Source of the DNA: a virus
DNA: 23,626 bases
IMG/VR virus record: IMGVR_UViG_3300021068_000032
Span: 1 to 23,626 of that record
Strand: one strand, 5' to 3'
Shown: positions 6,449 to 15,129 of the stretch, piece by piece
Layout of the letters: the number at the start of each line of letters is the position of its first letter
Position numbering within the stretch: position 1 is the first letter of the stretch
The notes under the pieces: generated by a model
The model's input: the letters and a program-made list of their open reading frames with translations, nothing else
The model's database searches: none
What the model was told of the DNA's origin: nothing
Made by a program: the position numbers and the translations under genes

Positions 6449-9400
6449 TTAAGCAACCTCTACTAATTTCCAACCGTTAATTCCACCAGTCCAAACTAAA
6501 GTAAATCCTGCGTGATTTGTTGTTATATTCATATCTTCAGCAAGATTCATAATTTCATTGCCATTTCTACCAACGGTTAAATTGTTTGTTTGGAATGTAC
6601 CTGATAAATCTAAAAATGCGACTGAATCTCCAACTAATGGAGAAGCAGGTAAATTAATTAATTGTGTTCCGCCAGTTGTATTTACTAAAAATCTTTGACC
6701 ACCAGCAGCAGTAACCGTAGTTGAACCATCTCCTACAACAGTTGTCCAAGGAGTTCCACCTCCAAGACCTGTCCAAGAATCACCGTTATAACCTTCCCAA
6801 TTTAATATTGAGGAGTTATATCTTATTGCACCTGTGAATAAAGCACCACCTGTTGGTCTTTGTGCTTCTGTTCCTGTTGGAGGAACCCAAGCACCTGTGC
6901 CTGCTTTATCTCTAGTCATATATCCTAATACAGCGTTTTCTGTTGGTACAGCAGTATTAGAATTTCCTGCTAAACTTTCATCTGTACTAAATTCGTTTAC
7001 AGCGGCACCTAATTCTGCACCGATAGACCCAAGTTTTAATTCACTTAATCCTGAAAGGTTAAAGGCGTCTGCGTTTAATGTTGCAGTACCAGTTGCCTGT
7101 TCAATTTTAAATAAATCTCCAACTCTAAAGTCACCAGTTTGGTCAGTTGATACCCAATATACACGACCACCATCTTCTTCAGAAATCTCATCTGCCTGGT
7201 CGGAAGGTTGTGTAGGTGTTAGTGGATAATTTGTAGTTACAAAATCTCCAGTACCTATATCCAAGAAGTCGTGACCTGTTAATCTTATGTTTGAGAATTC
7301 CGTGGTCATATTTACTGATACACTATCCCCTTTTGCTTTACTAACTCCAATATCTTCTGTTAATCTTATTACAGCAGTTCCGTTAACTGTATCTTCTTCA
7401 GATACTAACCCAATTCTAAAGTATTTGTTATCTCCTGCAAATTTAAGATTAGCAGCTAATTTTAATATATTAGCAGCATTTAAAGTTGTAGTTCCTGATT
7501 TAACTGCAAGTAATGGTCCTCTTTGACCTTGTTGTGCAGGTGAACCAAAAGAAGCACCCAAAGTAATTTGGAATGTTGATGAATCTTCTTTTTCAATTGT
7601 ACATACTTCTCCGTTTTGAAACTGACCTGAAATATTTTCTATGTGTAAATAATTTAATGAGTTGTTCCATCTGAATATTTTAGCAGTTGCACCTGAAGTA
7701 TCCCCTTGGATTACAGCAGTACCTTGCCCTTGTACAGCAATACAGTTTTCAATATCTCCTAATGTTGCACTTCCAATAAATCCTGTTGCATCCCATTGTA
7801 ATAACAAACCTCTAGTTTGAATATTTACTGGAACTTCAAATTCGTCTGTACCTGAAGCAACACAAGCTCTTTCTCCGTATGCGTGAGAACAGTTTAGTCC
7901 TCTAATAAATCCACCTGATTCACAGTAAATTGCCTTATCGCAATAGTAAATGAATACTGATACTGCCTCAACACGACCTTTTCCTAAAATGTGAATACCG
8001 ATACCATCATTATTGATTTGAGTAAAGTCATTACCCAACATTGATTTATAAGATTTAGTATAAGTATTTTTGTGAAGATTACCGTCAACTTGTATTCCAC
8101 AAGCGTTAGCATTAATAGATGTACAGTTTTGTATATAAGGTGATTGTATTAAAATATTACCACTAGGGTCTAATGACATAACTGCAGCCTGTACAACACC
8201 TTTTGGTATAGTTCTTTCACCTACTTCTACTATATTCCATTTTGCTCTTCCTAAAGTAACCCAATCGCCTGTTGCTAAATTGTGTGCTGCTGAAGTATTA
8301 ACTGTTATTTGACCTGCACCGTGAGCATAAGCATAATTCTGAATTGAAATATCTGTTCCTACTTTTGGATATATTTTTTCACCCATTGAACAAGTATATT
8401 TTAAATTTGCTACTTTGATACTATCACTTGCTGATAATCCGTGAGCAGTGGATGTTTCAATTGTAATTATACCAGTACCGTGAACATAAGGAGCGTCATC
8501 AACTGTTAAAGTTGTATTATCTGTTTTTCTAACTTGACCTCCACTAATATAAGTATGTGCAAATGCTGATGTGCCTAAATCCATTGTAAAGTGTGTACTA
8601 TCTACTACACTATCAACTGTAAAAGCACCAAATTCTGAAATACAATTTCCACCACTTATATAATCGTGTGGGTTATCGTCTGTTACCGTAGGTACAGTAA
8701 ATGTATCTGCGTCTCCAACAGTTACTTGATATAATCCACCAGATTTTTTCAATCCAGAAAGATTCTGGAAAGTCATATTTCTAATATTGTTTTTATCATT
8801 AGTTAACATTAAGTTTGAAGCATTATTGTCTTCTAATTCTCCAACAGTTAATGTTAAATCGCCACCGCCACCAACATCATCTGAATCGATTGTAATAACA
8901 TCACCAACAGCAAATCCTGATCCACCGTGGTAAGTAATAATTTCTTTTGGTTGTCCACTTTGTACAACTACATTCCATACTGAACCTGATCCGACTTCTG
9001 GATATGTTTTATCACCTTCTGTACAACCATATTTAATTCCTGAAAGTTTAACAATATTATTAGTTGATAATCCGTGTGAAGAACTAGTTGTAATTGTGAT
9101 AACACCTGTTACATTATTGTAAGGTGCATTTGTTATTGTTAATTCTCCGTAAGCAGCATTAGTAACTGTTCCACCTGAAATATAATCGTGGACAAAAACT
9201 GAAGTTCCTGGATTAATTGTGAAAGATGTTGAATCTGGAACACTTGCAACTATAAAATTCTTTTCTGTTTTCTTCGGGTGAACATATTTGTACTCTCCGT
9301 TTGTTGCACCAGAGAAACCATTTGTCATTCTCACAGTTTTAATTTGAGTACCTTTACCACTTGCTGGTTGTATTCTTGTATTTCTTAAAGATTCTCCAAT

Positions 9401-11374
9401 TATTGAAACACCTTCTTGTACTCTTAAAGGTAATTTTTCGTTGAAAGTACCGTTTTTAAGTCTGATTACATCTCCTGCAACACTCTTAACATCAAAAGTT
9501 ACAGCAACTGTAGCACCACCTATTTCTGATCCATCAACTCTAATTTTGTCTCCAACATTATGTTTTGATCCACCATTTTCTATATCTACTGCTAATCCAC
9601 CTGAAGTATTAATTCTATAATATGAATCACTACCAGTTTCTGGATATGTTTTAGCACCTTGAATACAAGTGTAATTCATACCTCTTAATCTTATTTTATC
9701 ATTAACAGATAATCCGTGAGCACCTGAAGTTGTAATTGTTATAACTCCTGTTGAGTTATTATAAGGTGCGTTTGTAATAGTTATTTCGCTATCGTCTGCT
9801 TTTCTAAATGACCCACCATTAACATAAGTGTGAGTAAAAGCTGAAGTAGCAAGTGCAATAGTAAATGAAGTTGCGTCTAGTGTAGTTGCAACTGTAAATT
9901 CTTTATATGATATACCTCTAGCATTAACATAAGTTCCTACTGTACCACCAGTACCACCAGCAGTATTTTCTACTCCTCTAACTGTATTAGTTTTTGCAAC
10001 TTTTACAGCATAATTAAGTGAAGCATAAGGTGATGATTCTGTTCCTGCAATAGCACCTCCGTCTTTTCCACTAGGAGAAACCCATAAGACGTTTTTACCT
10101 GAAATTCCTGACCATACTACATCATTACCATCGTTAGTTAAAAATGCACCTGGAAGTCCTACTGGTAATCTACCAACACCACCAGAGGTTTGAACAATTA
10201 AATCTCCACGATCAGTTAATACAGCAGCAGTATCTCCTTGAGCAACAATACTCCATACTGTTGCGTCTGAACCTGGTAATATATTTAATGTTTGGTCTTT
10301 TAAGTGTACATAAGAGTTTGCAGAATATCTTACTACATCTCCAATATTGTAAGTTGTAAGTGCGCTATAGTTACCTTGCCATTTAAATCCTTGAACAACA
10401 ATTTTCCAATAAGTAGCATTTACTGTACCATCTGCATTTGATGGTCTTTCGTTTGTAGAAGATAAAATAGAAACATATGAATATCCTCCGTACTGGACTG
10501 TATCTCCAGTTTTGTATGCTGTACCGTGAGTATAAACTCCAGTTGCATTGAAACCTGTTGTGATTACATCCCAATAAGTATTATCGGCAGGAGTATGTCC
10601 TGCACCTTCTTCAGCATTAATAAAGACATAAGAATACCCACCGTAAGTTACAACATCACCTTTTGAGTAAACTGTACTTGCGTTGTATGAATCTTCAAAT
10701 TGTAAACCTTCTGAATAAACTGTAAAATTTGCTTGAGCGAAAGCGTCTGCGTTTGCACCTGAAGTATGAGCAGTTGTACATCTATATTGGTATGAACCAA
10801 ATTTAACAACATCATCTAATCTGTAATATGTTGTTGCTGCCCAATCGCCTCTAAATGCTAAACCTTCACTATAAAGAGTGAAGTTTCCTAAAACTATGTT
10901 TATATCACCACCAGCAGCAGAAGTATGCTCAGTAATAACTCGGTATGTTCTTCCACCGTATTTAACTAGGTCGTTTAATCTGTATTGAGTTGAAGACGCA
11001 TAATCACCTCTAAAAGTGATACCGTCTGAATATTGTTCAAAATTTGATTGATTTAAAACTGCACTATTAGATGTGTGAGCAGTTGTAACTCGGTATTGTT
11101 TACCACCGTAAGATACAATATCATTTAATTTGTACCAAGTAGCATTAGCATAGGCACCTTTAAAGTAAAAGGATTCGCCGTGTAGTTGCCAATAACTTGT
11201 ATATGTTCCAGGCTGAGTATAGAAATCTCCTACAGCCGCTGGTGATGTATGGTTTGCTATACAAACATAACTATTACCACCATATTTGATTATGTCATCT
11301 ATAACATAACCTGTACTAGCCGTCCAATCACCTCTCCATTTAAATTTAAGTCTGCCTAGTTTAAAATCTGCCAT
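6449..11374 (-). CDS. Giant multidomain tail fibre
   Basis: This 1641-residue protein is the largest in the window. Residues 11-380 are seven tandem modules of about 52 residues with a W.G.(Y/W).A.T.Y...D(I/V)V.YGG.SY core. A linker at 381-426 leads to a right-handed beta-helix beginning near VSPSGKDG and SSPYASLNYAV, with KNGTFNEKLPL and GVSIIGESLRNTRI typical of phage beta-helices. The helix is interrupted by three long repeats at about 490-632, 703-846 and 912-1058. Residues 1410-1540 include GDFRVGDLFKIEQATGTATL and LNWEGYNGDSW segments seen in T4-like marine phage fibres. Residues 1540-1641 form a C-terminal cap shared with the 209-residue gene. An AAGGGAAAC ribosome binding site fixes the start. 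It very likely binds the host surface. Confidence 0.88.
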   Translation of the reverse strand: MADFKLGRLKFKWRGDWTASTGYVIDDIIKYGGNSYVCIANHTSPAAVGDFYTQPGTYTSYWQLHGESFYFKGAYANATWYKLNDIVSYGGKQYRVTTAHTSNSAVLNQSNFEQYSDGITFRGDYASSTQYRLNDLVKYGGRTYRVITEHTSAAGGDINIVLGNFTLYSEGLAFRGDWAATTYYRLDDVVKFGSYQYRCTTAHTSGANADAFAQANFTVYSEGLQFEDSYNASTVYSKGDVVTYGGYSYVFINAEEGAGHTPADNTYWDVITTGFNATGVYTHGTAYKTGDTVQYGGYSYVSILSSTNERPSNADGTVNATYWKIVVQGFKWQGNYSALTTYNIGDVVRYSANSYVHLKDQTLNILPGSDATVWSIVAQGDTAAVLTDRGDLIVQTSGGVGRLPVGLPGAFLTNDGNDVVWSGISGKNVLWVSPSGKDGGAIAGTESSPYASLNYAVKVAKTNTVRGVENTAGGTGGTVGTYVNARGISYKEFTVATTLDATSFTIALATSAFTHTYVNGGSFRKADDSEITITNAPYNNSTGVITITTSGAHGLSVNDKIRLRGMNYTCIQGAKTYPETGSDSYYRINTSGGLAVDIENGGSKHNVGDKIRVDGSEIGGATVAVTFDVKSVAGDVIRLKNGTFNEKLPLRVQEGVSIIGESLRNTRIQPASGKGTQIKTVRMTNGFSGATNGEYKYVHPKKTEKNFIVASVPDSTSFTINPGTSVFVHDYISGGTVTNAAYGELTITNAPYNNVTGVITITTSSSHGLSTNNIVKLSGIKYGCTEGDKTYPEVGSGSVWNVVVQSGQPKEIITYHGGSGFAVGDVITIDSDDVGGGGDLTLTVGELEDNNASNLMLTNDKNNIRNMTFQNLSGLKKSGGLYQVTVGDADTFTVPTVTDDNPHDYISGGNCISEFGAFTVDSVVDSTHFTMDLGTSAFAHTYISGGQVRKTDNTTLTVDDAPYVHGTGIITIETSTAHGLSASDSIKVANLKYTCSMGEKIYPKVGTDISIQNYAYAHGAGQITVNTSAAHNLATGDWVTLGRAKWNIVEVGERTIPKGVVQAAVMSLDPSGNILIQSPYIQNCTSINANACGIQVDGNLHKNTYTKSYKSMLGNDFTQINNDGIGIHILGKGRVEAVSVFIYYCDKAIYCESGGFIRGLNCSHAYGERACVASGTDEFEVPVNIQTRGLLLQWDATGFIGSATLGDIENCIAVQGQGTAVIQGDTSGATAKIFRWNNSLNYLHIENISGQFQNGEVCTIEKEDSSTFQITLGASFGSPAQQGQRGPLLAVKSGTTTLNAANILKLAANLKFAGDNKYFRIGLVSEEDTVNGTAVIRLTEDIGVSKAKGDSVSVNMTTEFSNIRLTGHDFLDIGTGDFVTTNYPLTPTQPSDQADEISEEDGGRVYWVSTDQTGDFRVGDLFKIEQATGTATLNADAFNLSGLSELKLGSIGAELGAAVNEFSTDESLAGNSNTAVPTENAVLGYMTRDKAGTGAWVPPTGTEAQRPTGGALFTGAIRYNSSILNWEGYNGDSWTGLGGGTPWTTVVGDGSTTVTAAGGQRFLVNTTGGTQLINLPASPLVGDSVAFLDLSGTFQTNNLTVGRNGNEIMNLAEDMNITTNHAGFTLVWTGGINGWKLVEVA
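8201..9907 (-). repeat. Three ~140-residue repeats inside the giant fibre
   Basis: Copies lie at 9479-9907, 8837-9268 and 8201-8641. Shared cores are D(A/S)TSFTI followed by H.YISGG, then TITNAPYN, TGVITI.TS..HGLS, and (K/E)(T/K).YP.VG. A further half-unit (TFTVP...HDYISGGN) precedes the third copy. The third copy ends differently, with a second AHNLATGDWV motif. The spacing suggests internal duplication within a beta-helix shaft. Confidence 0.8.
10235..11344 (-). repeat. Seven tandem ~52-residue N-terminal modules of the giant fibre
   Basis: Module boundaries fall near residues 11-66, 67-118, 119-172, 173-223, 224-274, 275-329 and 330-380. Each has an aromatic-glycine start, a Y..(G/D)D.V.YG turn and a final (Y/W)...G. 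Modules 2-4 share YRV/YRCT.(A/E)HTS and look most recently duplicated. Modules 5-7 share (T/V).W.(V/I)(I/V)..G. The single module of the 209-residue gene most resembles this second group. Confidence 0.82.
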
Positions 11375-11394
11375 TTGTTTCCCTTAATTTCTCA

Positions 11395-12024
11395 TTATAC
11401 AGCACTTTGGTATGTTGTTGTACCTGAACTTGCTGTTGTACTTTCAAAAGTATCAAAGTCATCACTTCCCTCTGCTGACCTTGTAACTCCTTGATTACTT
11501 CTTTTTACTAAATCTCCACTATTACTATTTATAAGAAAAGTTGTAGTAGGATTAGATGAAAAGTTTATTTGTTGAAATTTATCACTATCATTATTAAAGT
11601 ATCTTTTACTAACTTGACCAACAACAATACTCAATCCAGTCTTTGGAATTAGTGTGAAAGTTACTACTGTATTATTGACTAAAACAAAGTCTGAAAATGG
11701 AACTTGTTGAACTCCATCTAAAAATACTGCAATCCTTGACTCATTTAATACTGGTGTTGATATTGTAAATTGATATGCTGAACCATCAGTTGTGAAATAA
11801 CTAACATCAAACATCTCTAATCTTTCGTCAACATAATCTGTTTCTGCTCTTGCGACAAAATCTGACTTACCATCTTCGTAATATTTTGATACTTCAATAG
11901 TTTCAGTACCTATATTAGGGTTTATTGAAGTCAGATATAACATTCCGTCTTTGGTTCTTCTTATACCATTGAAAGATTTTGATTGTGTAGAAGGACCAGG
12001 TGTATGTGAAACTAGATATGCCAT
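11395..12024 (-). CDS. Fibre-associated putative virion protein
   Basis: This 209-residue protein opens MAYLVSHTPGPSTQSKSFNG. At residues 98-115 it carries AVFLDGVQQVPFSDF, a motif frequent in phage fibre and virion proteins (a short beta-hairpin domain followed by VVTFT and P..G). The C-terminus is Ser/Thr-rich and ends near TTYQSAV. The giant fibre gene starts 20 bases after its stop, so it may encode a fibre connector or trimerisation partner; this is inferred from position. There is no strong ribosome binding site, only AGAAAA. The upstream late octamer ends just eight bases before the ATG, which would give an extremely short leader. Confidence 0.75.
   Translation of the reverse strand: MAYLVSHTPGPSTQSKSFNGIRRTKDGMLYLTSINPNIGTETIEVSKYYEDGKSDFVARAETDYVDERLEMFDVSYFTTDGSAYQFTISTPVLNESRIAVFLDGVQQVPFSDFVLVNNTVVTFTLIPKTGLSIVVGQVSKRYFNNDSDKFQQINFSSNPTTTFLINSNSGDLVKRSNQGVTRSAEGSDDFDTFESTTASSGTTTYQSAV
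11526..11533 (-). promoter_or_regulatory. Candidate intragenic late promoter before the giant fibre
   Basis: CTTATAAATAGT on the minus strand matches the gp13 promoter over 12 bases. It lies inside the 209-residue gene, 151 bases before the giant fibre start. It encodes part of an LINS segment there, so it may be coincidental. Confidence 0.35.
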
Positions 12025-12032
12025 TTTTTCTA

Positions 12033-12040
12033 TATTTATA
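12033..12040 (-). promoter_or_regulatory. Candidate late promoter very close to a start codon
   Basis: A perfect TATAAATA lies in the 22-base gap before the ATG at 12024. With the usual T4 late geometry, transcription would start within a few bases of the ATG, giving a nearly leaderless message. Confidence 0.5.
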
Positions 12041-12046
12041 TTTTTT

Positions 12047-12394
12047 CTATGTTAATGCTAATATACTTGCGTATGCCTCAACATCAACTGAACTTGAATC
12101 AGGTTGAGGATCAGCAACAACTCGTATAATATCGTTGTTTTCTAAATTTACAGGTTTGTCTAGTGTTAATGTATTGTTAGGTGGAACAGTTAAACTTTTA
12201 CCTATATGATAAAAAGTAGTACCACCGTCAGTTGTAACTTTTACATTTACAGTTGCACTAGCAGTTGTACTATTATTTGAAACATATAAAGCGTGGATTA
12301 CTGCTTGTTCACTTGCACCAGCAGTATATAAATTTGCTGCTGAATTATCTGTAAGTGGAACAGTTATACCTGCATTTTTAAATGTACTTGCCAT
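12047..12394 (-). CDS. Small putative virion protein
   Basis: This 115-residue, beta-rich protein has alternating segments such as VIHALYVSNNS, ATVNVKVTTDGG, FYHIGKSLTVPPN and NDIIRVVAD. This pattern looks like a single beta-sandwich domain of the kind found in phage decoration or fibre-tip proteins, with an (A/V)..(I/V)YVSN.S core that I have seen in marine phages. No catalytic motif, signal peptide or membrane segment is visible. The start lies two bases after the stop of the 126-residue gene, so it is translated as part of that operon. The exact role is unknown. Confidence 0.75.
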   Translation of the reverse strand: MASTFKNAGITVPLTDNSAANLYTAGASEQAVIHALYVSNNSTTASATVNVKVTTDGGTTFYHIGKSLTVPPNNTLTLDKPVNLENNDIIRVVADPQPDSSSVDVEAYASILALT

Positions 12395-12396
12395 AT

Positions 12397-12777
12397 TTAA
12401 CTACCAAAAACTATTGAATACGCTAATGCGTCTCCATCCATTGCAACTTGACCATCTGAATTAGGTAATAATATTGTTCTATCTCCAGTAGGTTCTACTA
12501 CTGATAAAGTTGTTTCATAGGCATTTTCTAAATAACCTTCAAAAATTAAATTTGAACCATTTAAAGTAATATCATTATCGGTTACAGCACCACCGTCTGT
12601 AACTGTTTGTAAATCTACGGCACCTGCACCACCAACTTCTTTAACTGCGCCTCCAGTTGTTTTTGAATATAACTTACCATCAGTTAAATTCATTGCCAAT
12701 TCGCCAATTTCTAAAGCGCCAGCGCCTGGAATTTGGTTTGGTGTTTCTGATCTTTTTAATTTTATTACTGTTGCCAT
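12397..12777 (-). CDS. Short fibre protein with MATVI-KRS N-terminal domain
   Basis: This 126-residue protein starts MATVIKLKRSETPNQIPGAG and continues LEIGELAMNLTDGKLYSKTT. That segment is a phage adhesin N-terminal motif resembling the Mtd-type attachment domain. Residues 90-112 hold TLSVVEPTGDRTILLPNSDG, a strand-turn unit common in fibre shafts. The 570-residue fibre upstream has a related N-terminus (MATVIQIKRS...LKLGELAY), so both may dock at the same site on the particle. The start overlaps the previous stop by one base (TAATG). The short length suggests a minimal fibre or adaptor. Confidence 0.78.
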   Translation of the reverse strand: MATVIKLKRSETPNQIPGAGALEIGELAMNLTDGKLYSKTTGGAVKEVGGAGAVDLQTVTDGGAVTDNDITLNGSNLIFEGYLENAYETTLSVVEPTGDRTILLPNSDGQVAMDGDALAYSIVFGS

Positions 12778-13004
12778 TATTTTTTAACTCTATTCATTCT
12801 TGCTTTGAATTTTATTTTATTAATTAATTTTGATTTTGTAAATCTTCTATCTAATTCTATTCCAAGTTTTCTACCAATTCTCTCTAATTCTTTTTTTGTT
12901 TTACTTGGCAAATCTTTCATAACTACAACTTTTTTCTTTACAGGTTCATTTATTTTATCATAACCACTAGTCAACCAATTAGATAATTTATTCCAAAAAC
13001 CCAT
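12777..13004 (-). CDS. Small basic protein with SAP/HeH-like helix motif
   Basis: This 75-residue, strongly basic protein has an N-terminal MGFWNKLSNWLTSGYDKI helix with amphipathic Trp residues. At 31-65 it has DLPSKTKKELERIGRKLGIE followed by LDRRFTKSKLINKI. The latter resembles the SAP/HeH/Rho-N-like helix-extension-helix fold, which often binds DNA or RNA. The C-terminus is Arg/Lys-rich. Its location among fibre genes, with one-base TAATG overlaps to both neighbours, suggests a virion-associated or assembly role rather than regulation, but neither is shown. The family assignment rests on pattern only. Confidence 0.7.
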   Translation of the reverse strand: MGFWNKLSNWLTSGYDKINEPVKKKVVVMKDLPSKTKKELERIGRKLGIELDRRFTKSKLINKIKFKARMNRVKK

Positions 13005-13144
13005 TACATACTGTCCATTATTGCCTTGACAAAACTAGCATTTGCTTTTTTAGTTTCATCACATATTGTTCCTGCTGTACTGACCGTTTCATTACATAAT
13101 TCTTTTGAAACTTCAATACACCATCTTTTTAATTGTTCTATCAT
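13004..13144 (-). CDS. 46-residue hypothetical protein between fibre genes
   Basis: An ATG at 13144 opens a 46-codon frame beginning MIEQLKRWCIEVSKELCNET and ending AIMDSM. Its start overlaps the stop of the 570-residue fibre by one base, and its stop overlaps the start of the 75-residue gene by one base. These two TAATG junctions exactly fill what would otherwise be a 139-base gap, which strongly supports translation. The protein should be mostly helical, with cysteines at 9, 17 and 28 and no recognisable family. It could be a fibre chaperone or a small virion peptide; that is conjecture. Confidence 0.75.
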   Translation of the reverse strand: MIEQLKRWCIEVSKELCNETVSTAGTICDETKKANASFVKAIMDSM

Positions 13145-14856
13145 TAGAAAGAACCTCCGTCAATAGTTGTAATTTCAACTTCACCTGTTGTAACTGTAAA
13201 GTTGTCTGAAGTAAATTTAGCAACACCTTTATTTGAATTTGAAGCGTCTTCTCCTTGAATTGTAATAGAGTTATTATCAACAACTGTATTAATACCTTCA
13301 CCTGCTAAGAAATCTAAATTTTCTTCTAAATAAACTCTTCCTGTTGTAGAAGATTCATCTGTTAATGTTATAAATGGATTTGCAAGTTTAGTTGTTTGAA
13401 TTGTTCCTGCCAACATAGCATTAGTAATACCTAATCCTTTAACTCTTAATGCGTCTGTATTAACTTCAATTGAAGCGTTATCCACTTCAACATCCATTTG
13501 GTTTCCATCTTTTGATAAAGCGGCACCAGCAGTTATTTGCCCAGCACCAGAGAATTGTGATACATCTAAATTAGTTGTTCCAAATGTTGGAGCACCTGTA
13601 TGTGTAAATGTATAACCGTTATTCGCATTTAAAGTTCCTGCTTCAACGAATACGAAAGCACCACCTGATAATTCAGCAGGTTGATCTTCTGGAGTTGCTC
13701 TTGTTAGTACCCAAGGATTTGAACCATCTCCTAAAGTTGTTAAAGTATATATACCGTTTTGTGTACGAGTTGTTTGATCTTTAACTAAAATTCTATCATT
13801 TAAATTTGTTGCTGTACTATCTAAAGTTAATGTTCCATTTGAACTTCCTGTTAATGTTGCACCAACACCAAGACTTCCATTATTATAAGTTGCTGATAAG
13901 TTAGCAGTTGTTCCTAATTTACAAGAAGGTTTAGTATCTAAACCTTGAGCAACTTGGTCAACATACATCTTATTCGCAAGTGAATTATCTGTAAAACCTG
14001 ATCTATCTTCATAACCACTTGGTACTATAACTGTACCTGTTCCGTGTGGTGATAAATTAATATCTTTATTACTTGCTGTTGTTGAAACTGATTGACCATT
14101 TAATGTAAGGTCATCAATTACAATAGAAGTTAATCCTGCTAAATCTGTTTCTGTTTGACCTAAAGTTAATGTAGTTGATCCTAATAGTGTAGTAGGATTT
14201 GCTAAATTAGCATTTGTAATTGCAGCCGTACCAGATAAGTTAGCATTAGTTAATGCTGTAGCAGTTACAGTTACCGTATTATCAGTAACCGTTTGTGTCA
14301 TACCACCTGTACCTGCGAAAGTAAGTGTTTCGGAAGTATTGTAAGTATCTGTTCCTGTATCGCCTGCTAAATTTATGAATTGATTAACAGTTACGAAATC
14401 TAAATTACCAGATCCGTCTGTTTTTAAAAATTGTCCAGCAGTACCATCACCATCTGGTAAAACAAATGTTTCGGATGATGTAACTGCATTAGGTGATCTT
14501 AATCCTATGTAGTTAGTACCGTTATTAGTACCTTCGTTAAATCTTATTTCCCCACCTGCTGTTAGGTGGTTACCGACATTTATTGTGTCTATTGCTAAGT
14601 TAGAGTCGGCTGTAAGTGCTGAACTACCTGTTAAAGTACCAGCGACGTGGTCCAACATATCTGTAAAATACTGACCTCCGATTACTGATACATTATTTGC
14701 GTCACCATTACCGTCAACGCCACCTTCACCAATAAAAATTCTATCACCAAGATTACCTTGTGATCCTGTTCCATAAGTATATGCTAATTCACCTAATTTT
14801 AGTGTTGCTGGTGCTGTAGTTGATGAACTTCTTTTAATCTGTATTACTGTTGCCAT
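13144..14856 (-). CDS. Tail fibre protein, 570 residues
   Basis: The N-terminus MATVIQIKRSSSTTAPATLK leads into LGELAYTYG and a GDRIFIGEGG strand, matching the attachment-type domain of the 126-residue gene. Residues around 120-155 have a TFVLPDGDGTAGQFLKTDGS unit. A low-complexity NANL/TNANL and TTLTLG region follows. Roughly 290-440 form a conserved fibre domain with ANKMYVDQVAQGLDTK, RILVKDQTTRTQNGIYTL and WVLTRATPED. The end is TTIDGGSF, which recalls the FNGGSF end of the 81-residue gene. It is probably a receptor-binding or shaft protein. An AAGGT ribosome binding site supports the start. Confidence 0.85.
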   Translation of the reverse strand: MATVIQIKRSSSTTAPATLKLGELAYTYGTGSQGNLGDRIFIGEGGVDGNGDANNVSVIGGQYFTDMLDHVAGTLTGSSALTADSNLAIDTINVGNHLTAGGEIRFNEGTNNGTNYIGLRSPNAVTSSETFVLPDGDGTAGQFLKTDGSGNLDFVTVNQFINLAGDTGTDTYNTSETLTFAGTGGMTQTVTDNTVTVTATALTNANLSGTAAITNANLANPTTLLGSTTLTLGQTETDLAGLTSIVIDDLTLNGQSVSTTASNKDINLSPHGTGTVIVPSGYEDRSGFTDNSLANKMYVDQVAQGLDTKPSCKLGTTANLSATYNNGSLGVGATLTGSSNGTLTLDSTATNLNDRILVKDQTTRTQNGIYTLTTLGDGSNPWVLTRATPEDQPAELSGGAFVFVEAGTLNANNGYTFTHTGAPTFGTTNLDVSQFSGAGQITAGAALSKDGNQMDVEVDNASIEVNTDALRVKGLGITNAMLAGTIQTTKLANPFITLTDESSTTGRVYLEENLDFLAGEGINTVVDNNSITIQGEDASNSNKGVAKFTSDNFTVTTGEVEITTIDGGSF

Positions 14857-14864
14857 ATTCTACC

Positions 14865-15110
14865 TTAAAAACTTCCGCCGTTAAATGTTAGTGTTCCAGT
14901 AGTGGTAACAATTTCGTTTTTACTTACGAACTTACCATCACTAGCTCTATATTGTAATAATGCACCATCATTTAAGGAAGTTACGTCAACATCACCTAAT
15001 AATTTTAAAGAAAGAGAACTATTTTCTGCTGCTTGTCCTGAAGGTAAAGTTACCGATACCGCCTGTGGTCCACTAGATGTGGGAGCATTGATTTTTGCTG
15101 TAATCGTCAT
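14865..15110 (-). CDS. Small fibre-associated protein
   Basis: This 81-residue protein opens MTITAKINAPTSSGPQAVSV. Its central unit LGDVDVTSLNDGALLQYRAS, continuing DGKFVSKNEI, is a common repeat in phage fibre proteins (D.D.S.L.DG..L.Y....G.W). It ends in NGGSF like the larger fibre that follows. The ATG has a GAGAGG ribosome binding site, and a perfect late octamer lies at 15130-15137. It may represent a single fibre repeat used as an adaptor. No enzymatic feature is visible. Confidence 0.78.
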   Translation of the reverse strand: MTITAKINAPTSSGPQAVSVTLPSGQAAENSSLSLKLLGDVDVTSLNDGALLQYRASDGKFVSKNEIVTTTGTLTFNGGSF

Positions 15111-15129
15111 TGACCTCTCTCTTTAACAA

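Noticed and set aside
6834-7526. Plus-strand open frames of 131 and 79 codons opposite the giant fibre
   Set aside because: They lie wholly within a convincing minus-strand fibre gene and show no recognisable motif or separate promoter. They look like antisense shadows.
13113-13301. Minus-strand 62-codon frame rich in Leu, Gln and Thr
   Set aside because: It overlaps the 3' end of the 570-residue fibre out of frame and is low complexity. The 46-residue frame with TAATG junctions explains the gap better.
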